From positions 347,992-411,991 of the forward strand of contig NZ_JACKZC010000003.1 of assembly GCF_014212495.1 (NCBI RefSeq): a stretch of DNA of 64,000 bases, in the 5' to 3' direction. Source of the stretch: Pontibacter sp. Tf4. Lineage in GTDB: Bacteria; Bacteroidota; Bacteroidia; Cytophagales; Hymenobacteraceae. Below are positions 32,958-43,722 of the stretch, one piece after another. Under the pieces are notes generated by a model, which saw only the letters and a list, made by a program, of their open reading frames with translations, made no database searches and was not told the DNA's origin. The translations under genes were made by a program, and so were the position numbers. The first letter of the stretch is position 1, and every line of letters begins with the position of its first letter.

Positions 32958-35360
32958 TTAAAAACGCACTCCAATGGTACCCTGCACATTAATTGGTGCA
33001 CCCGGCATAATAGCTGTAGCAGACTGCGATCCGTCGTAGGACTTCACATCTGTCAGGTTTTTCACGTTAATGGCGGCATGGTACTTATGGTTGTCGTAGT
33101 ACACGGTGGCATCAATCCGGGTATAACCTGGCAGTCGAAAACTATCGGTCGCATCAACCGGGCGGTCGCCGAAACTGGTGAAACCACCACCAAAGCCCAA
33201 CCCGCGCAAGGTGCCACTCTGCAGCTCGTAGGTTGTCCAGAGGCTGCCGCTGTGCTTGCTCACTCCCCTGAAAGCCGTACCTACCAATGTGGCATTATCC
33301 GGTCTTACAATGTCCTTTGTGGTGCGGGCATCGGTATAACTATAGGTAGCGATCAGGTTCAGACCCGCAGCGATTTCACCGGTCACGTCGGCTTCAAAAC
33401 CTTCGCTGCGCACCTCGCCTACCTGCGTTACCAGTCCGGCATAGCGCGGGTCATCTTTAGCACGCAGGTCTTCCAGCGGTACGTTCTGGCGTGTAATGTT
33501 AAAGTAAGCGGCTTTAATATTGATCTTGTCATTTACCAGACCGGCTTTAATTCCTGCTTCTATCAGGTCAGAAGTTACAGGTTTTAACGACTCGGTTACA
33601 ACAGTAGCTCCATCAGCGCTAAGGCCGACAGCAGATCTGCCAACTTCCGGCTGAAAGCCTTTTGACCAGTTACCGTAAACCGATAACGGGCCTACCACCT
33701 CGTACAATACGCCCACACGCGGGTTAAAAGCAGTATTGCGTTGCGATGTAGTCTTAACATCCTTAAAGTTCTCTGTCTCCTGTTCCCATATATCGTAGCG
33801 GGCGCCCAGCAACAGTTTCAGTTTTTGACTAACCGACAGGAAATCCTGTACATAAAAGCCGGTGAGGGTGGTGTTATCGCGGTAATCATCTGCCAGTTTT
33901 ATAGTGTTCAGAGGCTTTGGCAGACGGCTGTACTGCGGGTTAAAAATATCAAGAGTATCGTAAGTGCCGCGCTTGTACCAGATATCGTACATTGATTTTG
34001 CCAGCTCCACACCTACCACTATTTTATGCTCCAACGCTGCGCCGGTATTAAATGTGGCGTATAGTTCGTTCTGAGTAGCAAAGTTGCGCTCAAAGTTGTA
34101 CTGGTCCTGCAGGCGACGGATCACTTTGCCATTGGCATCCACTCTGTTTCCGTTAGCATCTTTCACCTTCAGCGTGCCCTGCGATTCTACTACTGTTCTT
34201 TCTTCGGAAGAATACGTGAAACTGGAAGCGTGGCGCAGGCTGAAAATATCGTTGAAACGATGCTGCAGGTTATATTGTGCCAGTCGGTTCTGGTGCTTTC
34301 CTTTATTATCCGGCTCCCCGATCGAGCGGTTTGCCGGTACATCGGCTATCACGCCGTTAAAAGCAACTATACCTCTGTCCGATGCCTGGTTGTGGTCCAG
34401 GTACTCTCCTTCTACTGTCAGGGATGTTCTTTCAGAGAAATCGTAGGTAAAGGCGGGAGCAACAAAAAAGCGCTTGGTTGATACAAAATCGCGGTAGGTA
34501 TCGCCTTTTTCGAACACAGCATTTAACCTGTACTTCAGCGATTTGTCATCGTTCAGGGCACCACCGAAGTCGATGGCCGGACGGAACTGTCCGAAGCTGT
34601 TGGCAGTAAGCTGGAAATCGTAAAACGTAAAGGCTGTTGGTTTTTTGGTGGTAATATTTACCATCCCGCCCGGGTCGCTGACACCATATAGTACAGAGGC
34701 CGGGCCTTTCATTACTTCTATCTGCTGGATGTTGGCAGTCTCGCGGAAAGTACGTACGCTGTTCCGGAAGCCGTTCTTGAAGATACTTTCGGTGCTTGTC
34801 CTGAAGCCGCGGATCTGGAAAATATCGGTACGGCCGCCAAAACCTGTTTCCATCGTTACGCCGCTCACATTACGCATAGCATCATCCAGTCGCACTACCT
34901 GCATCTGGTCCATGGCACGGCGCGAAATGATCTGTACCGACTGTGGCACCGATTTTAAAGGCGCTTCCATTTTAGTGGCTGTAGAGCCAATGGGCTGCAC
35001 AAACTCTCCGCTTTTGCTGGCAGTAACTGTAATTTCGGCCAGGGCAGTTGCCGACGAAGGCAGTAACAGGTAAACCGTTTTAGTAGTACCGGCGGTTACC
35101 TCCACCTCATGCTTTACCGTAGCGTAACCAATACCCGAAGCCACCAGCGTATAGTTGCCCGGAGTAATGTTCTTCAGGGCATATTTTCCTTCTTCGTCGG
35201 TGCTGGTGCCCGTGGAGGTGCCCTGCAAGGCAACGGTTATGCCGATCAGCGGCTCATTTCGTTCTGATACGATGCGCCCTTCAATTCGACCTGTGCTTTG
35301 TGCCAGGGCAAAATGGGCTGCAAAAAATAAGATCAATACAGTATATAGATGTCGGGACAT
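32958..35360 (-). CDS. TonB-dependent siderophore receptor
   Basis: An outer-membrane receptor of about 800 residues. It has a signal peptide from the ATG at 35360 (VLILFFAAHFALAQ), a carboxypeptidase-regulatory-like domain typical of Bacteroidota (GRIEGRIVSERNEPLIG to about residue 95), then the plug (MDQMQVVRLDDAMRNVSGV) and a 22-strand barrel ending in a terminal Phe (GTIGVRF). The plug start resembles ferrichrome/catecholate receptors (FhuA/FecA-like). The frame extends to 35420, but this is not needed. Two palindromic operator-like sites precede it (35367-35384, 35427-35445), consistent with iron-dependent repression. Confidence 0.92.
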   Translation of the reverse strand: MSRHLYTVLILFFAAHFALAQSTGRIEGRIVSERNEPLIGITVALQGTSTGTSTDEEGKYALKNITPGNYTLVASGIGYATVKHEVEVTAGTTKTVYLLLPSSATALAEITVTASKSGEFVQPIGSTATKMEAPLKSVPQSVQIISRRAMDQMQVVRLDDAMRNVSGVTMETGFGGRTDIFQIRGFRTSTESIFKNGFRNSVRTFRETANIQQIEVMKGPASVLYGVSDPGGMVNITTKKPTAFTFYDFQLTANSFGQFRPAIDFGGALNDDKSLKYRLNAVFEKGDTYRDFVSTKRFFVAPAFTYDFSERTSLTVEGEYLDHNQASDRGIVAFNGVIADVPANRSIGEPDNKGKHQNRLAQYNLQHRFNDIFSLRHASSFTYSSEERTVVESQGTLKVKDANGNRVDANGKVIRRLQDQYNFERNFATQNELYATFNTGAALEHKIVVGVELAKSMYDIWYKRGTYDTLDIFNPQYSRLPKPLNTIKLADDYRDNTTLTGFYVQDFLSVSQKLKLLLGARYDIWEQETENFKDVKTTSQRNTAFNPRVGVLYEVVGPLSVYGNWSKGFQPEVGRSAVGLSADGATVVTESLKPVTSDLIEAGIKAGLVNDKINIKAAYFNITRQNVPLEDLRAKDDPRYAGLVTQVGEVRSEGFEADVTGEIAAGLNLIATYSYTDARTTKDIVRPDNATLVGTAFRGVSKHSGSLWTTYELQSGTLRGLGFGGGFTSFGDRPVDATDSFRLPGYTRIDATVYYDNHKYHAAINVKNLTDVKSYDGSQSATAIMPGAPINVQGTIGVRF

Positions 35361-35366
35361 GTTTTT

Positions 35367-35384
35367 ATTTAGATTAATTCTAAG
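35367..35384. promoter_or_regulatory. Operator-like site 1 of the TonB receptor gene
   Basis: ATTTAGA-ttaat-TCTAAG, an imperfect copy of the ATTTAGA/TCTAAAT palindrome. It lies 7 bases upstream of the start codon, in the leader. See also 13243-13260. Confidence 0.5.
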
Positions 35385-35426
35385 AAGAAGCAAAAGTAAG
35401 GAGCTATTTACTAAGTGCAAATATTT

Positions 35427-35445
35427 ATTTAGATTTTTTCTAAAT
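35427..35445. promoter_or_regulatory. Operator-like site 2 of the TonB receptor gene
   Basis: A perfect inverted repeat ATTTAGA-ttttt-TCTAAAT, 67 bases upstream of the start codon, where a promoter would be expected. The arms equal those upstream of the outer-membrane gene at 12379-13197. A DtxR/IdeR/MntR-like regulator is the best guess, not shown. Confidence 0.55.
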
Positions 35446-35551
35446 AGAGTTTAAACATGGGTTAAAACACCCGTAGACGGGCTATAGTTATATCCTTTTA
35501 GGGCGCAGGCAAGTATGTAGGATGTATACATTAACCTGAAAACAGCAACGT

Positions 35552-35848
35552 ATGGATACCTATAACCTGAAACCGGAGCACATGCGAGCGCCCGACCATC
35601 TCACCCGCGAAGAGATACAGAAAAGCCTGAACGAGCTGGACAGCAAAATAAAAGTGTTGCGCGCTAAAGTAAACGCCACCACTGCCGACTCCAGCCACAC
35701 TTACCACGAACACATCGCAGCCCTCGAGAAAAAGCGTGAACTGATAGCCCAGAAACTGGAAGACAAGGAAGATAACCAGGACAAGTGGCAGAACCTGCGC
35801 ACCGGGCTGGACAAGCTGAAAAACGACATAGAGAACCTGTTTAAATAG
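35552..35848 (+). CDS. Small coiled-coil hypothetical protein
   Basis: A 98-residue, highly charged, helical protein. A heptad pattern is visible from about LTREEIQKSLNELDSKIKVL to the end, with a break near residues 43-50. No signal peptide. I do not recognise a named family; similar short proteins occur in Cytophagales as hypotheticals. It is monocistronic, with a strong terminator directly behind the stop. Confidence 0.72.
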   Translation: MDTYNLKPEHMRAPDHLTREEIQKSLNELDSKIKVLRAKVNATTADSSHTYHEHIAALEKKRELIAQKLEDKEDNQDKWQNLRTGLDKLKNDIENLFK

Positions 35849-35886
35849 AAAAACCCCGGCTGCCTGCTCAGGCAACCGGGGTTTTT
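35849..35886. terminator. Bidirectional terminator
   Basis: Stem AAAAACCCCGG/CCGGGGTTTTT with an inner GCCTG/CAGGC stem, placed between two convergent genes and serving both. Confidence 0.92.
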
Positions 35887-35907
35887 ACATAATAGAACTA
35901 TAGTTTA

Positions 35908-37581
35908 TTAACCAACCGCAGGCTCGCGGAAGCCAACCCAGGTAAAGCGCTTAATCACAAACTCAGGATTTGTGAAAGAGGCATTACCCGCCGGATTGCC
36001 ACCGGTTACGTGGAAATCGGAGAAGCTGGCATTCTGGTTTACATAGATACCTCCCGTCAGGTTAAAGCTTACCGGTGTTCCGGCCAGGGCCATTTCGTCC
36101 ATTATCTTATCCTTCACAACTGGGTCAGTGGTGTAGGCACCGCAGGAAATAGCGCCGTGCTCACGGGCCATGTCGCTGGCAATAGCAATGCTCTCGTCGG
36201 TATCTTTGGTTTTGATCACCAGCATGATCGGGCCGAACAGTTCGCGGCTGTAAGCTTCCTTGTTGGCTGCTTCCACTTCATAAATAACTGGTGTGCAGGT
36301 ACGGGCATTGGCAAACATCGGGTTACTGAAATCGCAGGTTGAAAGAATGGCTTTGCCACCAATGCTGTCAGCTTCCTGCACGCGTGTAGCTGTTGCCGGG
36401 TTCTGGATAGCGCCTAAAATATGTGGTCCTGCTTTCGGGTTGTTTACCAGGCCACTTACGGCATCGGCCAGTTTCTGCACCACTTCGTCGTAAGGCACGG
36501 TCTCGCCACCTACTTTTATGCCTTTTTCCGGGATAAAGAAGTTCTGCGGAGCAGTACACATCTGGCCGGAATATAAGCTGATAGAGAAGGCCAGGTTCTG
36601 CGCTACTTTGTCCAGGTCATCCACGGAATCAAGGATAATGGAGTTAACGCCGGCTTTCTCCGTAAATACAGTTTTGCCTTTCAGGCTCTCGATATAGTTA
36701 CCGAACTCGGTGCCGCCGGTATAGTCGATCAGTTTTACCTTCGGATCTTCGGCCAGGTCTTTCGCGATCAGCCTGTCGTCGGCATCTACAGCCAGTTGGC
36801 AGATGTTCGGGTTCAGGCCGTTTTCTGCCAGCACCTTCTGCACTTCAGCTACAACTATAGCTATTGGCAATACCGCTTTCGGGTGAGGCTTCACGATAAC
36901 CGGGTTGCCGGTAACAAGGCTCGCGTACATGCCTGGCACGGTGTTCCAGGTAGGGAAGGTAGAGCAGCCAATAACCAGGGCTACGCCTTTCGGTACGGCT
37001 TTCCAGGTCTTGTTCAGTTTCAGGTTATACTTGCCCATCGGCTTTTCCCAGGCAGTGCTTTCCGGGAAACGGGTCTGCTCCTCGTAACCGGCAGCAATAG
37101 CCTCTAGCGCACGGTCAGCAGCATGTGGCCCCGATGCCTGGAACGACATCATATAGGCCTGCCCGGTGGTGTGCATGGTAGCATAAGCGATCTCGAAAAA
37201 GCGGCTCTTCATGCGCTCCAGCGTCTCCATCAGCAGTGCTGCGCGGTCTGCCGGTGCTACTTTACGCCACTGGTGAAAAGCTTCCTCCGCCCTTGTGATC
37301 AGGGTTTCAGGTGCGAAGTAAGGATATTTTATGCCCAGCGACTGCTGCTCGTACGGAGATTCCTCCTGCCCTGCCCAGCTTTCCGGGTTTTCCTGCAGCA
37401 GTTCTCCGAACTTATTATTCAGGTGCTTTGTATAGTTTTCACGGCCTTCCTTGTCGGCAGTTTCTCCGTAAATATCCGGCATCGGATTCTCAGGGTAATG
37501 GGCAAAAAAGGTGCGCTCGTGCAGGGCACGTACCGCCGTATCAAGTGTATGTTTGTGTTTGTCTGCTAAATTAGTCGCCAT
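35908..37581 (-). CDS. paaN: Phenylacetic acid degradation protein PaaN
   Basis: A 557-residue aldehyde-dehydrogenase-superfamily enzyme of the PaaN type, acting in phenylacetate catabolism on a ring-cleavage aldehyde. Catalytic Cys is in SGQMCTAPQNF, the general-base Glu in FTEKAGVNS, and the NAD-binding segment is GNPVIVKPHPKAVLPIA. The N-terminal extension (LDTAVRALHERTFFAHYPENP, in part) marks PaaN against other ALDHs. The length is normal. No other paa gene is in this window, so it is either separated from the cluster or used alone. Confidence 0.93.
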   Translation of the reverse strand: MATNLADKHKHTLDTAVRALHERTFFAHYPENPMPDIYGETADKEGRENYTKHLNNKFGELLQENPESWAGQEESPYEQQSLGIKYPYFAPETLITRAEEAFHQWRKVAPADRAALLMETLERMKSRFFEIAYATMHTTGQAYMMSFQASGPHAADRALEAIAAGYEEQTRFPESTAWEKPMGKYNLKLNKTWKAVPKGVALVIGCSTFPTWNTVPGMYASLVTGNPVIVKPHPKAVLPIAIVVAEVQKVLAENGLNPNICQLAVDADDRLIAKDLAEDPKVKLIDYTGGTEFGNYIESLKGKTVFTEKAGVNSIILDSVDDLDKVAQNLAFSISLYSGQMCTAPQNFFIPEKGIKVGGETVPYDEVVQKLADAVSGLVNNPKAGPHILGAIQNPATATRVQEADSIGGKAILSTCDFSNPMFANARTCTPVIYEVEAANKEAYSRELFGPIMLVIKTKDTDESIAIASDMAREHGAISCGAYTTDPVVKDKIMDEMALAGTPVSFNLTGGIYVNQNASFSDFHVTGGNPAGNASFTNPEFVIKRFTWVGFREPAVG

Positions 37582-37771
37582 AGTTTTCAGTTATACTTAA
37601 TTTTTTAGGTCTGTCTTGTTCGGGGTGTGGTAAGTTACGTAAAAAAAAGAAAAGGTTAGATTGTTGTTGGATAAATCGCCTTATATTTAACATGGTGATT
37701 TTACTACTTCGCTCCCGCTTCATCTGAGTTGCCGGACTTTGTAAACTTTAGCTTTAAAACGTTTGATATAG

Positions 37772-40700
37772 ATGTCTACTCTTATTCTGGTTAATGGCCG
37801 TTTCTGGCGGCTTATAGTTGCCTGCCTGCTTTTACTTGCAGTGCCTGCCCTGGCACAGCAGCCGACTACTCATGAGGCTAAAACCAAACCTCTTACTGTT
37901 GTTTACAAGCTTAAAACCGACCGGACCGCGGCCCGGGCTGCAGCTAATGACTTGCCACAGGCTTTGAAACAGATCGGAGCCAGCAATGTTCACCAGAAGT
38001 TTCCGCAGGCAGCCGCCAGCACTACTACGGCCCGCCGCGCTTCCGAAACCGACATTACCCGCATTTACCAGGCTACCTATAGTTCGGAACTCAGCTTTGA
38101 ACAGGTGCAGCGCGCCCTGCTTGCTACCGGCCAGGTTGCCTATGCCGAACCGGTTTACCTGCGCGAGCCTTTCCATGCTGTTTCCGACCCTTTTGCAGAT
38201 TCTACCAAAACCACGGCCTATTACCTGAAGCTGGTGAAAGCCTACGGCGCCTGGGATATAACACATGGCGACACCAACGTTGTGATCGGCGTAATTGATA
38301 CCGGTTTCCGGATAGACCACCAGGACCTGAAGAATAACATCAAATACAACTATGCCGACCCTATTGATGGCATAGACAACGATAACGATGGCTACACCGA
38401 CAACTTTGCCGGCTGGGACTTTGCCGATAACGATAACAACGTACAATCTGCGCCGCGCTGGGGCAGCCACGGCATGATGGTAGCCGGTGTGGCCGGAGCC
38501 ACGCCAGATAATGCAACCGGTGTGGCTGGTATTGGCTATAGTACTAAAATTCTGCCGCTCAAGGTATTTTCTTCTTCTTCCGATGGAGCTTTTGGCGGCG
38601 GCTATGATGCTATAGTTTATGCTGTAAGAAAAGGCTGTAAAATCATCAACCTGTCGTGGGGCGGCGAAGGCTTTTCGCAGTACGAGCAGGACATCATTAA
38701 CTATGCCGTACTGGACAACGACGTTGTGATCGTTTCGGCGGGTGGTAACGTAAAGCGGAAGGCCAACTACTACCCTGCTTCTTATGCCAATGTGCTGTCG
38801 GTAGCGGGCTCGGACCGGAACGATAACAAATATACCGATTATACCTGGAGCCACTACATTGACCTGATGGCGCCCAGCATCGATATCTACTCCACTACCG
38901 CTACCAGTACCAGTTCGTATGGCTACGGCTGGGGCAGCTCTTTTGCCTCACCCATGGTAGCCGGAGCGGCAGCGCTGGTACGCGCCCGCTACCCCGAGCT
39001 GAATGCCCAACAGGTAATGGAGCGCATCCGGGTTACCACCGACCCTACCACCGGCCAGCCGGCTAACCAACCCTACTTTGGTATGATCGGCACCGGCCGA
39101 CTTAACATAAAAAAAGCACTAAAGCTAAATAACCTGAAGGCTGCACGCTGCACCACCTTTGGTGTGGCCGGCAACCGGTCAGCACAAGCTGGCAGCACTG
39201 TTCCTTTCCTGGCTACTTTTCAGAACATCCTGGACCCGGTAAGCAACCTGTACGTAAGCCTTAGTTCCGCATCGCCTTACGTCACGATCGCTAATCCCAA
39301 CCTATCCCTCGGTTCGATGGCAACCATGGCTACTGCCGATAACCACCAGGATCCGTTCCAGGTTACTATCTCTCCCGATGTTCCGCTTAACACAACTATA
39401 GCATTCCGGCTTTACTTTACCGATGGCGACTACCGCGATTTCCAGTACTTTGAAATAACCGTTAACCCCGAATTTCATACCCTGGATGCCAACGACCTGC
39501 GCATTACGGTCAACAGCAAAGGCAACCTGGGTTACGACGGCCTGAACTTTACACGCGGTGTGGGCATGCAGTACAAGGGCAGCAGCTCGCTTTTGTTCGA
39601 AGGCGGCCTGATGATCGGGACTTCACCGGAGCGTGTATCGGATAACCTGCGCAATGCCCAGTGGCAGAACGATGGCGATTTTACTGTTGTGAAGCCCGCC
39701 CGCATCAACTATAGCTCGGCGGTGGCAACACAGGAAGTACGCGGCGTTTTCCAGGACATTTACCCCTCAACCAGTACAGTGGGTGTAGAAGTGGTACACC
39801 GCTCGCTGGCCTGGAACAGCGCTGCTGACCAGGATTACATCATCCAAGAGTTCATCATCAAAAACGTGACAGCAGATACGCTTAAAAATGTAGCCACGGC
39901 CCTGTTTGCCGACTGGGATATAGGAGTTTATTACCAGAACGCGGCCGACTGGGATGATTCCCGTAAGTTGGGATATGCCTATAACCTGTCGGGTGCTTAT
40001 CCGCTGGCTGGTATAAAGCTGCTTACTCCACAGGCCCCTGTTTATTATGCCATCGATAACTTAGGAGAAGCCGGAAGCATAGCGGTAGAAGATGGTTTTA
40101 CCAATGCCGAAAAATATGCCCTGATGGCCAACGGCGTAGCACGCACGAAAGCAAATGGCTTCGGGAATGGCAACAACGTATCGCATGTGGTTGGCGGGAA
40201 ACTGGGCAACCTGGCTCCCGGCGCATCCCAAACTATAACCTTTGCCATCCTGTCCGGCGACAACCTCGAAGCCCTGCAGCAGCACGCCGACGCGGCCCAG
40301 CAGAAGTATGTACAGATCAAGAGTGGTCCGGTACCTGTGGCCATTCACGAAACGATTTGCCAGGGAGGCAGCTTTACCTGGGAGCCAGGCAGTGGTACCA
40401 ACTATAGATTTTATGCCGATGCCGATAAGCAAACCTTGCTGGGCGAAGGCGCAGCCTATACCATAGAAGATTTCAGCGGACCACTTACCCTTTATGCTGC
40501 CAACGCAGATTCTTTGTTTGAGAGCGCTGTGTCGCCGGCTACCTTTAGTTTGCCCCAGGCCCCGGAAGCAGATTTTGAAGTGGAGACGGTAACTATTTTT
40601 GCAGAAACTCCGGTTCAGTTCCTGGATAAAAGCACAAACAGCGCCAGCTGGTACTGGGAATTTGCACCGGGAGCTACCTCATTTGAACAAAATCCGGTGT

Positions 40701-41086
40701 TTATGTACCAGGAGCAAGGCAAGGTTACCATTCAACTACATACCCGCGACGAAAGTGGCTGCCTCGAGGACAGTATTTCCAAAACGTTTATAGTTCGCGC
40801 TCCTCTATCGGAAAATGAAGCAGAGCGATACGCACAGATGACGGACGTATTTCCGAACCCTGCAAAAAATACCGTTCACATTAACTGGGCAGCTGATGCA
40901 AGCGCCGGTACAACTCCTGCTATCTGGTTTACCGATCAGGTTGGCCGTAAATTTACGCTGCCTGTAAAAAGCGAAGGCACCAAGGATATTGAGTTTGACG
41001 TAAGCAACCTCGCAAATGGCCTTTACATTGCTCATTTCACGTACAGGAACACCAACTTTATCAAGCGGATCGTGGTGCTGCGTTAG
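37772..41086 (+). CDS. Secreted S8 subtilisin-like peptidase with T9SS sorting domain
   Basis: A 1104-residue exported protease. Signal peptide at residues 1-29 (LLLLAVPALA-QQ). A propeptide-like region follows (about 40-135). The subtilisin domain has catalytic Asp176 (GVIDTGFR), His233 (GSHGMMVAG) and Ser390 (GSSFASPMV). A long extension of beta-rich domains and a PKD-like domain (about 925-1000) comes next, and the C-terminal 80 residues have the type IX secretion sorting form (VFPNPAKNTVHINW, then ANGLYIAHF and KRIVVL). It is expected to be secreted across the outer membrane and anchored or released. Two acidic DNDNDG-like stretches suggest calcium sites. Confidence 0.94.
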   Translation: MSTLILVNGRFWRLIVACLLLLAVPALAQQPTTHEAKTKPLTVVYKLKTDRTAARAAANDLPQALKQIGASNVHQKFPQAAASTTTARRASETDITRIYQATYSSELSFEQVQRALLATGQVAYAEPVYLREPFHAVSDPFADSTKTTAYYLKLVKAYGAWDITHGDTNVVIGVIDTGFRIDHQDLKNNIKYNYADPIDGIDNDNDGYTDNFAGWDFADNDNNVQSAPRWGSHGMMVAGVAGATPDNATGVAGIGYSTKILPLKVFSSSSDGAFGGGYDAIVYAVRKGCKIINLSWGGEGFSQYEQDIINYAVLDNDVVIVSAGGNVKRKANYYPASYANVLSVAGSDRNDNKYTDYTWSHYIDLMAPSIDIYSTTATSTSSYGYGWGSSFASPMVAGAAALVRARYPELNAQQVMERIRVTTDPTTGQPANQPYFGMIGTGRLNIKKALKLNNLKAARCTTFGVAGNRSAQAGSTVPFLATFQNILDPVSNLYVSLSSASPYVTIANPNLSLGSMATMATADNHQDPFQVTISPDVPLNTTIAFRLYFTDGDYRDFQYFEITVNPEFHTLDANDLRITVNSKGNLGYDGLNFTRGVGMQYKGSSSLLFEGGLMIGTSPERVSDNLRNAQWQNDGDFTVVKPARINYSSAVATQEVRGVFQDIYPSTSTVGVEVVHRSLAWNSAADQDYIIQEFIIKNVTADTLKNVATALFADWDIGVYYQNAADWDDSRKLGYAYNLSGAYPLAGIKLLTPQAPVYYAIDNLGEAGSIAVEDGFTNAEKYALMANGVARTKANGFGNGNNVSHVVGGKLGNLAPGASQTITFAILSGDNLEALQQHADAAQQKYVQIKSGPVPVAIHETICQGGSFTWEPGSGTNYRFYADADKQTLLGEGAAYTIEDFSGPLTLYAANADSLFESAVSPATFSLPQAPEADFEVETVTIFAETPVQFLDKSTNSASWYWEFAPGATSFEQNPVFMYQEQGKVTIQLHTRDESGCLEDSISKTFIVRAPLSENEAERYAQMTDVFPNPAKNTVHINWAADASAGTTPAIWFTDQVGRKFTLPVKSEGTKDIEFDVSNLANGLYIAHFTYRNTNFIKRIVVLR

Positions 41087-41218
41087 GCACAAACTATAGC
41101 CAGGCATCTTACTTGGTCCGGGAAGGCAGGCAACTATAGTCTGAACGATAGTTTACAGCAAAGGCCGACTTCTTCTTTACATACCCTGGATTTGCTATCA
41201 GATAAAACAGCCCAAAAC

Positions 41219-41249
41219 AAAAAGGCCCTACCGATTGGCAGGGCCTTTT
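41219..41249. terminator. Bidirectional terminator
   Basis: Stem AAAAGGCCCT/AGGGCCTTTT with a 10-base loop, between the convergent peptidase and aconitase genes. Confidence 0.88.
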
Positions 41250-41271
41250 GTATTATAGTCAGCAGCTAAGC

Positions 41272-43551
41272 TTATGCGTTAGCGTTCTGCTTTTGCTGTA
41301 AACGGATCAGGTTAAGTGCTGAACCTGCTTTGAACCACTCGATCTGTCCTTCGTTGTAGGTATGGTTAACCTGGATCACATCTTTAGAACCATCTTTGTG
41401 GTTAAGTACAACTTTTAACGGAGTACCCGGCGCAAAGCTTTCTAGACCCAGGATGTCGATAGTGTCGTTCTCCTCGATCAGGTCGTAGTCCGCTTTATTG
41501 TTGAACGTTAAGGCAAGCATACCCTGCTTTTTCAGGTTGGTTTCGTGGATACGCGCGAATGACTTCACGATAACGGCACGAACCCCCAGGAAGCGCGGCT
41601 CCATGGCAGCATGCTCACGAGATGAACCTTCGCCATAGTTCTCATCACCAACTACAACAGTACCGATGCCAGCTGCTTTGTACGTACGGGCAGTTGCAGG
41701 CACAGCATCATAACCACGGGTCATGTCGTTGTAAACCTTGTTAGCTTCACCGTTAAACGCGTTTATCGCACCGATCAGCATGTTGTTGGAGATGTTGTCC
41801 AGGTGACCACGGTATTTCAACCATGGACCAGCCATCGAGATATGGTCGGTAGTACACTTACCCTGTGCTTTAATAAGCAGCTTCAGACCTTTCAGATCAG
41901 TTCCTTCCCATGGCTTAAAGCCTTCCAGTAACTGCAGACGATCAGACTTCGGATCAACTACCACTTCTACTGTGCTGCCATCTTCTGCTGGCGCTACATA
42001 ACCTGCATCTTCCACAGCAAATCCATTAACCGGTAACTCAATACCGCGTGGCTCATCCAGTTTTACCTGCTGGCCATCTTTGTTGGTTAAGGTATCAGTA
42101 AGCGGGTTGAAAGTAAGGTCGCCGGCAATTGCAAAAGCAGTCACGATCTCTGGCGATGCCACGAACGCGTGTGTGTTCGGGTTACCATCGTTACGCTTGG
42201 CAAAGTTACGGTTGAACGATGTGATGATAGAGTTCTTACGGGTTGGATCGTCGGTGTGACGAGCCCACTGGCCGATGCACGGACCGCAGGCGTTAGCCAA
42301 TACAACACCACCCATCTGGGCAAATGTATCTAAAAGACCATCGCGGGCAGTAGTGTAACGTACCATTTCAGAACCCGGCGTGATAGTGAACTCTGCCTGT
42401 GCAACCAGGTTTTTAGATACCGCCTGCTCTGCAATAGACGCAGCGCGTGTAAGGTCTTCGTAAGATGAGTTGGTACAAGAACCGATCAGACCTACTTCCA
42501 GTTTAGCTGGCCAGCCGTGCTCTTTCACTACAGCAGCGAATTGAGAAATTGGCCATGCCGCATCCGGCGTAAATGGTCCGTTTACGTGTGGCTCCAGTGT
42601 AGAAAGATCAATCTCGATCAGTTGATCGTAGAAAGAAGCCGGATCAGCGTATACTTCATCATCAGCGCGCAGGTGCTCAGCTACTTCATCAGCCATCTGA
42701 ACGATCTCTTCGCGGTTTGTAGAGTTTAAGTACGCACGCATGCTGTTGTCGTAAGCAAATACCGAAGTAGTTGCACCGATCTCAGCACCCATGTTACAGA
42801 TCGTACCTTTACCAGTACAAGACATAGCCTCTGCACCTTCACCGAAATACTCCACGATAGCACCAGTACCACCTTTTACAGTAAGGATACCAGCCACTTT
42901 CAGGATAACGTCTTTCGGAGATGTCCAGCCGTTCAGTTTACCTGTCAGCTTTACACCAATTACTTTCGGGAATTTAAGCTCCCAGGCCATACCGGCCATT
43001 ACGTCCACGGCATCAGCACCACCAACACCGATCGCTACCATACCCAGACCACCAGCGTTAGGTGTGTGTGAGTCCGTACCGATCATCATACCACCCGGGA
43101 ACGCATAGTTCTCTAAAACTACCTGGTGAATGATACCTGCGCCCGGCTTCCAGAAACCGATGCCATACTTGTTTGATACCGAAGCCAGGAAGTCGTAAAC
43201 TTCTTTGTTCTCCGAGTAAGCGTCTCTCAGATCTGAATCTGCGCCTGTGCGGGCCTGGATCAGGTGATCGCAGTGTACTGTAGACGGAACCGCTACAGTA
43301 GGCTTGCCAGCCTGCATGAACTGAAGCAAGGCCATCTGTGCCGTGGCATCCTGCATCGCTACTCTGTCCGGAGCGAAATCCACGTAAGATTTTCCGCGCT
43401 CATAAGCCTGCGACGCGTTGCCTTCGTATAGGTGTGCATACAGGATCTTTTCAGTCAGAGTCAGCGGTCTGCCAACTGTATTACGGGCAGCCGAAATACG
43501 CTCGCCCATACCGGCATAAACTGCCTTGATCATTCCTAAATCAAATGCCAT
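41272..43551 (-). CDS. Aconitate hydratase
   Basis: A 759-residue aconitase of the mitochondrial-like type, which isomerises citrate to isocitrate in the TCA cycle with a [4Fe-4S] cluster. Cluster cysteines are in LIGSCTNSS and in [11 protein letters not shown]. The swivel domain carries [15 protein letters not shown]. It starts at the ATG at 43551 ([12 protein letters not shown]). The frame is open to 43632, but the extra residues are an AT-rich leader. The gene stands alone with its own promoter-like site and a terminator (41219-41249). Confidence 0.95.
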   Translation of the reverse strand: MAFDLGMIKAVYAGMGERISAARNTVGRPLTLTEKILYAHLYEGNASQAYERGKSYVDFAPDRVAMQDATAQMALLQFMQAGKPTVAVPSTVHCDHLIQARTGADSDLRDAYSENKEVYDFLASVSNKYGIGFWKPGAGIIHQVVLENYAFPGGMMIGTDSHTPNAGGLGMVAIGVGGADAVDVMAGMAWELKFPKVIGVKLTGKLNGWTSPKDVILKVAGILTVKGGTGAIVEYFGEGAEAMSCTGKGTICNMGAEIGATTSVFAYDNSMRAYLNSTNREEIVQMADEVAEHLRADDEVYADPASFYDQLIEIDLSTLEPHVNGPFTPDAAWPISQFAAVVKEHGWPAKLEVGLIGSCTNSSYEDLTRAASIAEQAVSKNLVAQAEFTITPGSEMVRYTTARDGLLDTFAQMGGVVLANACGPCIGQWARHTDDPTRKNSIITSFNRNFAKRNDGNPNTHAFVASPEIVTAFAIAGDLTFNPLTDTLTNKDGQQVKLDEPRGIELPVNGFAVEDAGYVAPAEDGSTVEVVVDPKSDRLQLLEGFKPWEGTDLKGLKLLIKAQGKCTTDHISMAGPWLKYRGHLDNISNNMLIGAINAFNGEANKVYNDMTRGYDAVPATARTYKAAGIGTVVVGDENYGEGSSREHAAMEPRFLGVRAVIVKSFARIHETNLKKQGMLALTFNNKADYDLIEENDTIDILGLESFAPGTPLKVVLNHKDGSKDVIQVNHTYNEGQIEWFKAGSALNLIRLQQKQNANA

Positions 43552-43597
43552 AGTTTTGCTATTGTTAATGTATAAAATGCTTCTTTTCTGAAGTTCA

Positions 43598-43629
43598 CAA
43601 ATGTACGAAATATGCAGGCTATTCAGCAA
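43598..43629 (-). promoter_or_regulatory. Putative promoter of the aconitase gene
   Basis: On the minus strand, TTG (43629-43627), then 21 bases, then TACATTTG (43605-43598), a full match to TAnnTTTG, 46 bases upstream of the ATG. Confidence 0.5.
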
Positions 43630-43722
43630 CATTAGCTTGCACGAATATAACCTTTACACTATAAACAAGTTCAGGGCGTTCCTTGTTTGGCTTTTACAGA
43701 TCCGATGACGTAATTTTACCCC

